In this document: positions 1-7,212 of the stretch, one piece after another | Position numbering within the stretch: position 1 is the first letter of the stretch | Layout of the letters: every line of letters begins with the position of its first letter | NCBI GenBank assembly: GCA_003978875.1 | Contig: QNXQ01000160.1 | Coordinates: 1-19,037, forward strand | Source: Aquifex sp. | Lineage (GTDB): Bacteria > Aquificota > Aquificia > Aquificales > Aquificaceae | Length of the DNA stretch: 19,037 nucleotides | Direction: 5' to 3' | The notes under the pieces: model-generated | Database searches by the model: none | The model's input: the letters and a program-made list of their open reading frames with translations, nothing else | What the model was told of the DNA's origin: nothing | Translations under genes and position numbers: made by a program

Positions 1-202
1 TTTCAATTGAATTTTCAGTGAACGTACTGCATGTGACTTTACCACACCAATCGTTCAAGTCAAGAAATTATGGGTGAAAATATACCATAAAAGGGGTACT
101 GTAAAAACCGCCAATCTGCTCTGCAGATTGGCGGTTTGTGCCGTGAGGTGGTTTCTGGAGTTTTGGCGGCCTTCTTACTTGGTGACCGAGCCACTTAACT
201 AA
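1..202. other. Unassigned region left of the lptD breakpoint
   Basis: No gene is recognised here. A frame open from base 3 ends at a TGA at 75-77 and could be the last 24 codons of a plus-strand gene, but the peptide resembles nothing I know. The rest has stops in all frames and holds the perfect hairpin described separately. Bases 131-200 look richer in G+C than the following gene. Because the next reading frame is a protein without its N-terminus, this stretch is probably sequence brought in by a rearrangement or insertion, or a faulty contig edge. It carries no recognisable transposase motif or terminal repeat that would decide between these. Confidence 0.4.
105..137 (-). terminator. Perfect 15-bp hairpin, possible intrinsic terminator
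   Basis: The arms AAACCGCCAATCTGC (105-119) and GCAGATTGGCGGTTT (123-137) are exact reverse complements with a 3-base TCT loop. Read on the minus strand, the stem runs into five T (107-103), as in a rho-independent terminator. On the plus strand it is followed by GTGCCG, with no T tract. It lies 28 bases after the stop of a short plus-strand frame, so it could also end an upstream plus-strand gene or be a subterminal palindrome of a mobile element. The structure is certain; the role is not. Confidence 0.45.
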
Positions 203-1012
203 CACCAAAGAAAGGTTCTTTGGGATTGCATTCCGGCTTTTACTCTGTTAAACCATTATTACCCTGATGCTAAAGGCGATAAATTTATAAACACCTTTAG
301 ATTCATTCACTCTATCCCTCAATACTTTGTGGTCAAGTACAGTGGATTTAAACTCAATAATTTCTTAGAGTTTGGATACAGCTTTTCGCCTAAAAATTAT
401 CAGTTAGAGGTTTACGACTTTCAAGACGAAATAGTAAAAGAAAATAATATAAACGTTAAATGGGTGGGAAATTTATCTAAAGCTAGAAATCTATTGGATT
501 TTTACATAAATACCGGTTACAATCTCCTCGGCTCTTACAGATTCCCTACAGATAGTGAGGTAATTAATAAGAAGTTCTTACCGGTTTACTACAACGTGTC
601 TATATATCCCTTGAAAGACCTAAAGATATGGCACGACGGCATATACGACTTTAATCTCGGAGTGTGGGCGAGAAGCATTACCGGTATAACAGCTTCCTAC
701 GGGAGTATTAACTTTGATATTTCCAACTCTACTTTTAGAAACAGCAAAAATGAGGCTACCTCTGACCAGTTAAAAGTCGGTCTGAAGTATAAAGGAGATG
801 TATTTTTTTCAGGTATATCGGTAAGCTATGACAGATTGGAAGATAAAGAAATTTCCAGGAATGCTTATATAGGTATAAAGGGAAAGTGTTGGAAGTTATC
901 CTTTGACTACGGAAGGAGATATTACAAAAACAAGGACAGATACATAACCCAAATATACCTTAGGTTTAATCTCTTCTTTAAAGAGGAAATAGAATTTCCG
1001 ATAAGGCGTTAA
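203..1012 (+). pseudogene. 5'-truncated outer-membrane beta-barrel protein, LptD-like C-terminus
   Basis: This is a C-terminal fragment of an outer-membrane barrel protein. The GTG at 329 would give 227 residues, but the same frame is open back to the TAA at 200-202, and those extra 42 codons read as good protein (for example NHYYPDAKGDKF) with no ATG, GTG or TTG. There is no signal peptide. The sequence alternates polar and hydrophobic residues as in beta strands. It ends with a Gly-x-Lys-Cys-Trp strand, a Tyr-Gly-Arg-Arg-Tyr turn and a final strand ending in Phe-Phe, which resembles the C-terminus of LptD, the LPS transport barrel; family LptD proteins are usually over 600 residues. The N-terminal and most barrel strands are absent, so it is probably non-functional. 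Its TAA overlaps the stop of convergent rpe. LptD identity is inferred; another barrel family is possible. Confidence 0.5.
205..223. repeat. 8-bp perfect inverted repeat at the lptD-fragment junction
   Basis: CCAAAGAA (205-212) and TTCTTTGG (216-223) are perfect reverse complements separated by AGG. The hairpin lies just inside the open frame of the lptD-like fragment, close to where homologous coding sequence seems to begin. It might mark a recombination junction. No T tract follows, so a terminator role is unlikely. Chance cannot be excluded at this length. Confidence 0.3.
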
Positions 1013-1683
1013 ACGGAAACCGCTTGAAGCATAAGGGATTTTAGCTTTCTGGTTTGAGCTTCTATATCTTTAGCCTTAAAAATACCTGAACCCACAACTA
1101 CCACATCCGCTCCTGCTTTTACCACGTCGGTTATATTGCTCTCCTTAATTCCTCCGTCGATTTCTATGAAACAAGATGGATTTATTCTGTCTCTTATATC
1201 TTTTAATGCAATCAATCTTTCTATGGAGCGTTCTATGAATTTTTGCCCACTAAAGCCCGGATTGACTGACATCAAAAGAACATAATCTGCATAGTAAATA
1301 GCTTCTTCTATGGCAGATAAAGGCGTTCCCGGATTTATTACCACTCCGGCCTTTGCACCGAGCTCCTTTATAAGTTGAAGCGTTCTGTGAATATGGTAGT
1401 TATTCTCTATATGTATACTTATCCAGTTAGCACCGGCTTCTATAAACTTTGGTATATATTTATCAGGATTTTCTATCATAAGGTGTGCATCTATCGGCAG
1501 AGAAACCCTTTTCCTTATATGGGCTAAAAGCTCATAACCTGCGGTAATATTGGGAACAAAGTGTCCATCCATAACGTCATAGTGGAGTATATCCGCACCG
1601 CCTCTAATAGTTGCTTCTATCTGCTGACCTATATTCCACCAATCACCTGCTAAGATTGAAGGAGCAAGCATAGGAACCTGCAT
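1009..1683 (-). CDS. rpe: Ribulose-phosphate 3-epimerase
   Basis: Interconverts D-ribulose 5-phosphate and D-xylulose 5-phosphate in the cytosolic pentose phosphate pathway. The 224-residue TIM barrel is of normal length. Visible signatures are the N-terminal APSILAGD, HYDVMDGHFVPN (residues 34-45, with metal ligand His34 and catalytic Asp36), DAHLM (His67), MSVNPGFSGQKF and IEIDGGI (Asp176), then the phosphate-binding VGSGIF loop. GDWW after the first strand is unusual; most homologues have ADF or ADL there. The start could be Met1 (base 1683) or Met5 (base 1671). Met5 has an AGG about 5 bases upstream and places the conserved MLAPSIL at the N-terminus. The gene is divergent from tmk with almost no spacer, and its stop overlaps that of the lptD fragment by 4 bases. 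The window also carries rpiB, another enzyme of the pathway. Confidence 0.95.
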   Translation of the reverse strand: MQVPMLAPSILAGDWWNIGQQIEATIRGGADILHYDVMDGHFVPNITAGYELLAHIRKRVSLPIDAHLMIENPDKYIPKFIEAGANWISIHIENNYHIHRTLQLIKELGAKAGVVINPGTPLSAIEEAIYYADYVLLMSVNPGFSGQKFIERSIERLIALKDIRDRINPSCFIEIDGGIKESNITDVVKAGADVVVVGSGIFKAKDIEAQTRKLKSLMLQAVSV

Positions 1684-1693
1684 GATAAGCTAC

Positions 1694-1701
1694 ATTATAA
1701 T
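1694..1701. promoter_or_regulatory. Symmetrical -10-like element between rpe and tmk
   Basis: ATTATAAT is its own reverse complement, so it offers a TATAAT hexamer on both strands in a gap of 16 to 28 bases between the divergent starts. On the minus strand (1699-1694) it would start transcription near 1687, upstream of the rpe Met5 start. On the plus strand the hexamer overlaps the tmk ATG at 1700, so it could not serve that start. No good -35 is visible. Any tmk promoter must therefore lie inside rpe. This is a suggestion only. Confidence 0.3.
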
Positions 1702-2287
1702 GCTAATTGCCTTCGAAGGAATTGATGGCTCAGGAAAGACTACACAGGCTAAAAAGCTTTACCAGTACTTGGTTGCAAAGGGAATACCTGCATCCCTTTA
1801 CAGGGAACCTGGCGGGACAAAACTGGGAGAAAAGCTCAGGGAAATAATCATTACCGAGGAAATGGACGAGAGAACCGAGCTATTTCTGTTTGAGGCTTCC
1901 CGTTCAAGGTTAATAACTGAAAAAGTGATTAAAGACCTTGAGAAAGGAAAAATTGTAATTTTAGACAGGTTTACTTTATCAACCCTTGCTTATCAGGGAT
2001 ACGGTAAGGGAATAGATTTAGAAGTTATCAACGAGTTTAACAGATTTGCAACACGAGGAATTGAGCCTGACCTGATAGTGCTTATAGATGTGCCTGTGGA
2101 GGTAGCTATAAAAAGGCTTAAGAATAGAAACCGTTTTGAAGGAAAGGAATTTCTTGAAAGGGTTAGAAGAGGATTTCTTGAAATAGCCAAGGATAAGAAG
2201 AACGTGGTTATAATAGACGGGACAAAGGAGGAGAACACCGTCTTTGAAGATGTTTTGAAAAGATTAAGTGGTATATTCGGCATTTAA
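1700..2287 (+). CDS. tmk: Thymidylate kinase (dTMP kinase)
   Basis: Phosphorylates dTMP to dTDP with ATP, an essential cytosolic step of dTTP synthesis. From ATG 1700 the protein has 195 residues, the length I recall for the A. aeolicus enzyme. A P-loop GIDGSGKTT lies at residues 7-15, the substrate-binding YREPGGT at 34-40, FEASRS at 64-69, the DRFxxST motif with DRFTLSTLAYQG from 89, and a basic lid region with RLKNRNRFE near 139-147. An upstream in-frame ATG at 1682 would add six residues, but family members begin right at the MLIAFEGIDG strand, so I prefer 1700. Neither start has a Shine-Dalgarno sequence. The 3' end overlaps convergent argJ by 24 bases. Confidence 0.96.
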   Translation: MLIAFEGIDGSGKTTQAKKLYQYLVAKGIPASLYREPGGTKLGEKLREIIITEEMDERTELFLFEASRSRLITEKVIKDLEKGKIVILDRFTLSTLAYQGYGKGIDLEVINEFNRFATRGIEPDLIVLIDVPVEVAIKRLKNRNRFEGKEFLERVRRGFLEIAKDKKNVVIIDGTKEENTVFEDVLKRLSGIFGI

Positions 2288-3403
2288 CTTCACGTAGTCA
2301 TAGCCTATATCCGATGAGTAGTAAGTCCATTCGTAATCTCCTTCCCTGAGTTCTACCGTTATGTCTATCTCTCTATCTTCAATCAAATGTTTTTTCGCTT
2401 TTTCTAAGTTTTCGTCTCTGGGTTTACCGTCGTAGAGCAAATACCCGCCTACGTAAATTTCCATTTTAAGAGGGTCTATAGGAAATTCAGTACTTCCGGC
2501 GGCAGCTGCTATTCTTCCCCAGTTTGGGTCTCTACCGAATACTGCAGTTTTTACTAAAATGGAAGTTGCTATAGCTCTGGCTATAGTTTTAGCCTTAATC
2601 TCCGTAATTGCACTCCTTACATTTACCTTTATTATTTTTGTAGCACCTTCACCATCAGCAACTATTTGCTTTGCAAGTGTTTCGGATACCTTCATAAGCT
2701 CGTATTCAACAGTATCCAGATTCGCTTCAACCTCTCCCAAAGAAATGATGCCGAAAGCGTCGTTGGTGCTTTCACATCCGTCAACGGTGATAGAGTTAAA
2801 GGTTTTATCGGTAATCTTTTCGTGTAATCTTCTGAGTGTCATATAATCCAAGTCTGCGTTGGTAAAAACGAACGAGAGCATGGTAGCCATAGAGGGATGT
2901 ATCATCCCTGCCCCTTTTGCAAACCCGAAAGTTTCAACATCACCCGATTTTGTAAAGTCGTATTTTGGAAATCTATCGGTAGTGGAAATAACCTCCGATG
3001 CTTCCTTCAGGTCAAGAGGTTTTAAAGAATTACAAGCTTCTTCAATTCCATTTAAGACTCTATCTATGGGCAAATATCTACCTATTACTCCTGTGGAAAA
3101 AACTAAAATTTCTTCCTTAGGTATATCTAGGAGTTCAGAAACTTTTTCTGCCATCATATGAGCGTGTTTTATACCCTCTTCCCCTGTTCCGCAGTTAGCA
3201 TTTCCGCTGTTAACTACAAAAGCCCTTATTTTTTCCCTACTCCTTGCAACATTTTCCGAGTATATTACCGAACCAGCTTTAAAGTAGTTATCGGTAAAAA
3301 CGAAGGAAGCTGTGCAGGGATAAGGCAGAATGACGACAAGTATATCCGGTTTCCCCGATTCCTTTAAACCGGCTTTACCTACACCCATTAAAATTTCAGC
3401 CAT
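2264..3403 (-). CDS. argJ: Bifunctional ornithine acetyltransferase / N-acetylglutamate synthase
   Basis: Transfers acetyl from N-acetylornithine to glutamate, recycling the acetyl group in arginine synthesis; bifunctional members also use acetyl-CoA. The precursor self-cleaves at a conserved Ala-Thr bond. Here the motif KGAGMIHPSMATMLSF places the cut between Ala173 and Thr174, the new N-terminal nucleophile. Other signatures are NSGNANCGTG (residues 65-74), the STGVIG loop near 103-108 (oxyanion hole), and AVFGRDPNWGRI in the beta chain. At 379 residues it is slightly short at the N-terminus, as some thermophile proteins are. Whether it is mono- or bifunctional cannot be read from the sequence. 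It starts 9 bases after the M48 protease stop, without a Shine-Dalgarno, so translation is probably coupled. Its end overlaps tmk. Confidence 0.94.
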   Translation of the reverse strand: MAEILMGVGKAGLKESGKPDILVVILPYPCTASFVFTDNYFKAGSVIYSENVARSREKIRAFVVNSGNANCGTGEEGIKHAHMMAEKVSELLDIPKEEILVFSTGVIGRYLPIDRVLNGIEEACNSLKPLDLKEASEVISTTDRFPKYDFTKSGDVETFGFAKGAGMIHPSMATMLSFVFTNADLDYMTLRRLHEKITDKTFNSITVDGCESTNDAFGIISLGEVEANLDTVEYELMKVSETLAKQIVADGEGATKIIKVNVRSAITEIKAKTIARAIATSILVKTAVFGRDPNWGRIAAAAGSTEFPIDPLKMEIYVGGYLLYDGKPRDENLEKAKKHLIEDREIDITVELREGDYEWTYYSSDIGYDYVKLNAEYTT

Positions 3404-3412
3404 GGCTCTATT

Positions 3413-4690
3413 TTAGAAAATAACTTTGTTTTTATAAAGCCTTCTTCTGAGGTCTTCATACCACGGTTCTTTTCCTGTAGAAAGCTTAAAAGCTATATTG
3501 TAATTCTCTATCGCTTTCTCTATATTTCCAATTGCCTCGTAATTCCTTCCGAGGTAGTAGTAAACTCCTGCATAACTTTCAACCCTTTTCTTAGCTTCCT
3601 TCAATGCTTTTATACTCTCGTGGTAGTTTCCCAATTTAAATAGCGCTATACCCTTCAGATACCATCCCCATAGAAGGTATGGGTCAAGTTCCGCTACCTT
3701 CTGGGCATAATTTAAAGCCTTTTTTACAAATCCTTTTTCCAGATAAATGGAAGAGGCGTAAACCATAGCAATTTGATTATCAGGGTAAAGCTTTATGGCT
3801 TCCTCAAATTTTTGTAAAGCTGTATCTTTTAAACCTTTTCTGTAAAACTTCTTACCTTCTATGTAAGCTTTGTAGGAAAGTTTCGTTGCCAAAAGTTTTT
3901 TCTTTATCTTATGAAACTCAATGGAGTCTTTCTTCAGGTTATTGGGAAGTTTAATGCTCTTTATTAATTTACTCACTTCCTTTATTCGTGTGTCGGGAAT
4001 AGGGTGAGTTGAAAGCCATTCAGGTGGAACGTTCCTTTCCAGTTTTTTGAATTTATAAAAAACATCAATAAGACCATGCGGGTCAAAACCGGCATTCAAA
4101 GCAAAGTGTACACCAAATTTATCCGCTTCCCTTTCTTGGTCTCTGCTGAATTTTAAGGTCAGCAACGTCGTTCCTATTGAAGCCAGTTGAATAATAATTC
4201 TTTCCGTTAAATCTTCTCCACCTATCAAAAGAGCTCCGATTTGAAGAAGCAAGCTGAGTCCTAAAGTTTTCTCGAGATACCTCGCATGATGTCTGGCATT
4301 TACGTGTCCAAGTTCGTGGGCAAGGACACCTGCCAATTCACTTTCTTTGTCAAGGAGTAAGAATAACCCTCTTGTTATTATGATTTTTCCGCCCGGAAGA
4401 GCAAAGGCATTTAACTCCTCAGAATTTACCAAAACGAATTCATAGGGTAGTTTCCTCGGAGCGGTTTTCGCAATTTTAATTCCGAGATTTTTTACGTATT
4501 TTTGAACCTTTTTGTCAGGATACACTCCCTCAAACTGTGTAATTGCCTCCGGCAGAAGTTTATTTCCTAAGGCTATTTCCTTTTCGGTAGGAAGTAGAAA
4601 TGATTCTCTTTCAGCGGTTTTGTTGTCTACAACCTGTGTGCAGGAGAAGAGTAATAATAAAAAAACAGATATTAAAGCTCTTACTTTCAT
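3413..4690 (-). CDS. M48 family metalloprotease lipoprotein with C-terminal TPR repeats (BepA-like)
   Basis: Probably a periplasmic, membrane-anchored zinc protease of the BepA/YfgC type, which in Proteobacteria serves quality control of outer-membrane proteins such as LptD. Residues 1-17 are a lipoprotein signal with a lipobox ending LFSC (Cys17). The catalytic HELGH lies at 125-129, with the third ligand Glu188 in EREADKFG and a conserved His near 229 in STHPIPDTRI. From about residue 275 to 410 there are roughly four TPR units of about 34 residues. All catalytic residues are present, so it should be active. It is the first gene of a minus-strand pair with argJ. No Shine-Dalgarno precedes the ATG. 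Its client is unknown. The lptD fragment about 2.4 kb away makes a functional link tempting, but unsupported. Confidence 0.88.
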   Translation of the reverse strand: MKVRALISVFLLLLFSCTQVVDNKTAERESFLLPTEKEIALGNKLLPEAITQFEGVYPDKKVQKYVKNLGIKIAKTAPRKLPYEFVLVNSEELNAFALPGGKIIITRGLFLLLDKESELAGVLAHELGHVNARHHARYLEKTLGLSLLLQIGALLIGGEDLTERIIIQLASIGTTLLTLKFSRDQEREADKFGVHFALNAGFDPHGLIDVFYKFKKLERNVPPEWLSTHPIPDTRIKEVSKLIKSIKLPNNLKKDSIEFHKIKKKLLATKLSYKAYIEGKKFYRKGLKDTALQKFEEAIKLYPDNQIAMVYASSIYLEKGFVKKALNYAQKVAELDPYLLWGWYLKGIALFKLGNYHESIKALKEAKKRVESYAGVYYYLGRNYEAIGNIEKAIENYNIAFKLSTGKEPWYEDLRRRLYKNKVIF

Positions 4691-4778
4691 TATGTATATT
4701 CTAAAATTTTGCTTTACCTGAAACTACCGTCCCTTATTTGCCGACAATAGCGTACAATAGCTATCATCTGTGTGAGTT

Positions 4779-4857
4779 TGCAGGGATACCTCCAGCGGGG
4801 ACGGTCTCGCTGGACTACCTCCCACCTCAAGGGCAGGAGGTTTTAAATACCCCTGCT
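4779..4857 (+). ncRNA. Structured element: candidate ncRNA or IS200/IS605-type right end
   Basis: Reading the plus strand, an outer stem GCAGGG (4780-4785) pairs with CCCTGC (4851-4856) and encloses two hairpins. Hairpin A pairs 4791-4800 with 4805-4814 in ten consecutive pairs (CCAGCG with CGCTGG plus G-U pairs), with a 4-base ACGG loop. Hairpin B pairs ACCTCC (4817-4822) with GGAGGT (4836-4841), has a 2x2 internal mismatch, then three more pairs and a CAA loop, and is followed by TTTT. The layout, a three-way junction ending in a CCTCC/GGAGG hairpin, resembles right ends of IS200/IS605 elements that encode the TnpB omega RNA scaffold. No tnpA or tnpB lies nearby, so it would be a solo remnant. 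An independent small RNA is the alternative. The structure is clear; the identity is inference. Confidence 0.4.
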
Positions 4858-4945
4858 TTAAATAGCTTTTATTAATTCTACTTCATATTGGGAAAATTTC
4901 AAAAACTTCCACAATTTGTCAAGTATTGTTAGAAAATCGGTTAGC

Positions 4946-4968
4946 TTGTTAACAACCCAATGGGTTGT
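4946..4968. promoter_or_regulatory. Double palindrome upstream of the alcohol dehydrogenase
   Basis: TTGTTAACAA (4946-4955) is a perfect 10-bp palindrome. It overlaps a second inverted repeat, ACAACCCA (4952-4959) with TGGGTTGT (4961-4968), which has a one-base centre. Both share the ACAA half-site and end 23 bases before the ATG at 4992, a normal place for a repressor operator or a leader hairpin. The TATATT at 4978-4983 just downstream could be a -10 box, which would make the mRNA nearly leaderless. The regulator is unknown. Confidence 0.35.
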
Positions 4969-4991
4969 ACTGACGGATATATTTTTTCTTT

Positions 4992-6155
4992 ATGACAATC
5001 GTTAACGAGTATAGACCTGTCGAGATATTCTTCGGTGAAGGAGCAATAAATAAAGCTGGAGAAGTCGGAAGACGTTTCGGGTTCAAAGCTCTTATTGTGA
5101 CCGGAAGAAAGAGTACCAAAGAATCGGGAGCACTTGATAAACTCATTCAATCCTTAAATACTCACGGAATCGAATGCATAGTATTTGACGAAATCACTCC
5201 TAATCCTACGGACAAGCAGGTGAACAAAGGAGCGGATATAGCGGTTAGAGAAAAAGTAGATTTCATTGTAGGTATTGGAGGAGGAAGTGCCCTTGATGCG
5301 GCAAAAGCCATATCCATAGTTTCTTCTAACGAGGGATACGCCTGGGATTACGTAAGGTACCCCGAGGGTAGCAGGTTAATCCCTTTCCTGAACAGACCTG
5401 TTATTACAATTCCAACAACTGCCGGAACAGGGAGTGAAGTTAATCGTTTCTCAGTTCTTACAAATCCTCTAACTAAGGAAAAAATGGTAATTTCCCATAG
5501 TCTTAATTATCCAAAGGTAGCCTTGGTAGACCCCGAACTTACTTACACAATGTCTCCCGAGCTGACGGCTATTACCGGATTTGATGCATTAATTCATGCA
5601 CTTGAAAGTCTCACCAACAAAAGGGAAAACTTTATAGCCGAAGAATACTCTATAAAAGCGATAAAGCTTATAGCCGAGTGGTTACCCGTAGCTTACGAGG
5701 AACCTGAAAACAGGAGAGCACGGAGGTATATGAGTTATGCTGCAATGCTTGCAGGAATAGCTATAGACCATCTCGGTGTAGCCCTAATCCACGCAATGGA
5801 ACACCCCGTATCAGGTCACTATCCCAACGTTGCCCACGCTCAAGGTCTTTCGGCTTTATCTCCTTACGTTACGGCATTTAACTATAAAGGAAACCCTGAA
5901 AAATACGCCCTATTTGCAAAGTTGATGGGTGAAGAGGAAAAACCCCACAAGGCGGTGGATGCTCTTATTAAGTTCATCGAACGATTTAAATTACCTAAGA
6001 CCCTTAAGGAGCTCGGTGTAGAAAAGGAAAAACTGGAAAGACTCACGGAAGACGTTTACATGTGCGCAAGGAACTCTTTCACCGTAAATCCGGTAGAAGT
6101 GGGAATGGAAGAGGTTTTTGAGCTTTACACACGGGCATACGAAGGGAATATATAA
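4992..6155 (+). CDS. Iron-containing (type III) alcohol dehydrogenase
   Basis: An NAD(P)-dependent, metal-dependent alcohol dehydrogenase or aldehyde/ketone reductase. The 387 residues match the family length. The N-terminal half is a dinucleotide-binding domain with GIGGGSALDAAKA (residues 94-106) and the family signature PTTAGTGSEV (141-150). The helical C-terminal half carries the expected metal ligands Asp198 and His202 (GFDALIHALES), His267 (ALIHAMEH) and His282 (VAHAQG). The usual IPHG around the last His is replaced by NVAHAQ, a small departure. Substrate cannot be inferred; the family covers butanol, lactaldehyde and 1,3-propanediol dehydrogenases. There is no Shine-Dalgarno before the ATG. 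One base separates its stop from the pabB start, so the two are co-transcribed, though no metabolic link is evident. Confidence 0.92.
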   Translation: MTIVNEYRPVEIFFGEGAINKAGEVGRRFGFKALIVTGRKSTKESGALDKLIQSLNTHGIECIVFDEITPNPTDKQVNKGADIAVREKVDFIVGIGGGSALDAAKAISIVSSNEGYAWDYVRYPEGSRLIPFLNRPVITIPTTAGTGSEVNRFSVLTNPLTKEKMVISHSLNYPKVALVDPELTYTMSPELTAITGFDALIHALESLTNKRENFIAEEYSIKAIKLIAEWLPVAYEEPENRRARRYMSYAAMLAGIAIDHLGVALIHAMEHPVSGHYPNVAHAQGLSALSPYVTAFNYKGNPEKYALFAKLMGEEEKPHKAVDALIKFIERFKLPKTLKELGVEKEKLERLTEDVYMCARNSFTVNPVEVGMEEVFELYTRAYEGNI

Positions 6156-6156
6156 A

Positions 6157-7212
6157 ATGGAACTTCTACTTTCAGGTAGCTGGTTAAATGAATCCGGAAT
6201 ATTCAAGGCCTCGGTAGAGGATATAGAGCTTTTTGACTCTATAGAGGAATTACCGGAGCTTAAAGCCACCTACTTTGTTATCCTTTCCTACTCTCTATCT
6301 AATGAAACTCTAAAGGTCAATATTAAAAAGGGAAATGAACCACAGATTATTCTGTTGAAAATAAAAGATTTTGAGAAATATAACCCGTCATGTTGCAAAA
6401 GTGTATTTTTGAGTTTAGATAAACCGGTGTTAAGTGATAAAGAATATGAGAAGAGGATTGAGATAATAAAAAACTTTATTAGAAAAGGAGATGTTTATCA
6501 GATTAATCTTACTAATAGATTTGACTTTCTACTCGACGGAAATCCTAAAGAACTTTTTTTAAACTTTTACAGATTTCAACCAGTTCCTTTCGGGTTTTAT
6601 CTAAACTTGGAGGATTTTTATGTAATCAGTGGTTCTATGGAATTATTCCTCGAAAAGAAAGGAGAAATTTTAAAAAGTAAACCTATAAAAGGAACTTCAC
6701 GTATAAAGAATGAACTTTTGGAAAGTGAAAAGGAAAAGGCCGAGAATTTGATGATTACCGATATGATGAGGAATGATATAGGTAAAGTAGCGGAAATAGG
6801 AAGTGTAAAGGTAGAAAAACTTTTCTATATCGAGGAATTTAGAACTCTATACCATATGGTTTCTACGGTAGTAGGAAGAACTAAAAAAGATTTCAAAGAT
6901 ATCGTTAAAAATACCTTTCCCCCTGCATCTGTAACGGGAGCACCGAAAAAAAGAGCTGTGGAAATCATTGACATGCTTGAGCCTTTTCCGAGAACTTATT
7001 ACTGCGGGTCTGGCGGTTTAATATTTCCCAACGGTGATTTTAAACTATCAGTACTCATAAGAACCGCAATAGGGAAAAAGGAGAGATTAAGCTACTACGC
7101 GGGATGCGGGATAGTTTGGGATTCTATCCCAAGAAAGGAAGTAGAGGAAATGCATCTGAAAGGAGAAGCTTTTAAGAGGGCGGGAACAGGGAATTTAATT
7201 TTTAAGAGGTAA
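6157..7212 (+). CDS. pabB: Aminodeoxychorismate synthase component I
   Basis: Converts chorismate and ammonia (or glutamine through a PabA partner) into 4-amino-4-deoxychorismate, the precursor of p-aminobenzoate and folate. At 351 residues it is about 100 shorter than E. coli PabB; the N-terminal domain is reduced, while the chorismate-binding domain from about residue 95 on is complete. Seen are GDVYQINLT (111-119), SKPIKGTS (174-181) with the Lys178 that marks PabB rather than anthranilate synthase, ENLMITDMMRNDIG (196-209), TLYHMVSTVVG, FPPASVTGAPKKRAVEII and the C-terminal CGIVWDSIPRKEVEE. FPPASVTG departs from the usual FPGGSITG. A TTG-initiated extension from 6118 lies inside the dehydrogenase and is unlikely. 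No PabA or PabC is in the window. The 3' end overlaps dapA by 18 bases. Confidence 0.92.
   Translation: MELLLSGSWLNESGIFKASVEDIELFDSIEELPELKATYFVILSYSLSNETLKVNIKKGNEPQIILLKIKDFEKYNPSCCKSVFLSLDKPVLSDKEYEKRIEIIKNFIRKGDVYQINLTNRFDFLLDGNPKELFLNFYRFQPVPFGFYLNLEDFYVISGSMELFLEKKGEILKSKPIKGTSRIKNELLESEKEKAENLMITDMMRNDIGKVAEIGSVKVEKLFYIEEFRTLYHMVSTVVGRTKKDFKDIVKNTFPPASVTGAPKKRAVEIIDMLEPFPRTYYCGSGGLIFPNGDFKLSVLIRTAIGKKERLSYYAGCGIVWDSIPRKEVEEMHLKGEAFKRAGTGNLIFKR

Larger units (their letters stand above)
4691..4991. other. 301-bp intergenic region, longest within the window
   Basis: It lies between the divergent M48 protease and alcohol dehydrogenase genes and has no coding frame of note. From left to right it holds AT-rich sequence next to the protease start, an 8-bp direct repeat ACAATAGC at 4744-4751 and 4754-4761, the G+C-rich structured element at 4779-4857, an AT-rich stretch, and palindromes at 4946-4968 just before the dehydrogenase. 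A TTGTCA at 4916-4921 and a TATATT at 4978-4983 are promoter-like, but not correctly spaced with each other. Other divergent spacers in this window are 16-90 bases, so the extra length is unusual. Confidence 0.6.

Noticed and set aside
1..77. Open frame 3-77 as the C-terminus of a transposase or other gene
   Set aside because: Only 24 codons, no recognisable motif, and other frames are similarly short. Kept only as a remark in the region entry.
2559..3161. Plus-strand reading frames opposite argJ
   Set aside because: They are exact antisense shadows of a well-supported argJ with catalytic motifs, and have no homology-like features or ribosome-binding sites.
4730..4870. RNase P RNA, 4.5S SRP RNA or 6S RNA in the 4.8-kb spacer
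   Set aside because: The segment lacks the conserved SRP loop core and RNase P landmarks and is too short for 6S RNA with its central bulge. The fit to an IS605-type end is better, though unproven.
6118..6156. TTG start for pabB inside the alcohol dehydrogenase gene
   Set aside because: The extension adds 13 unconserved residues. The ATG at 6157 directly follows the dehydrogenase stop.
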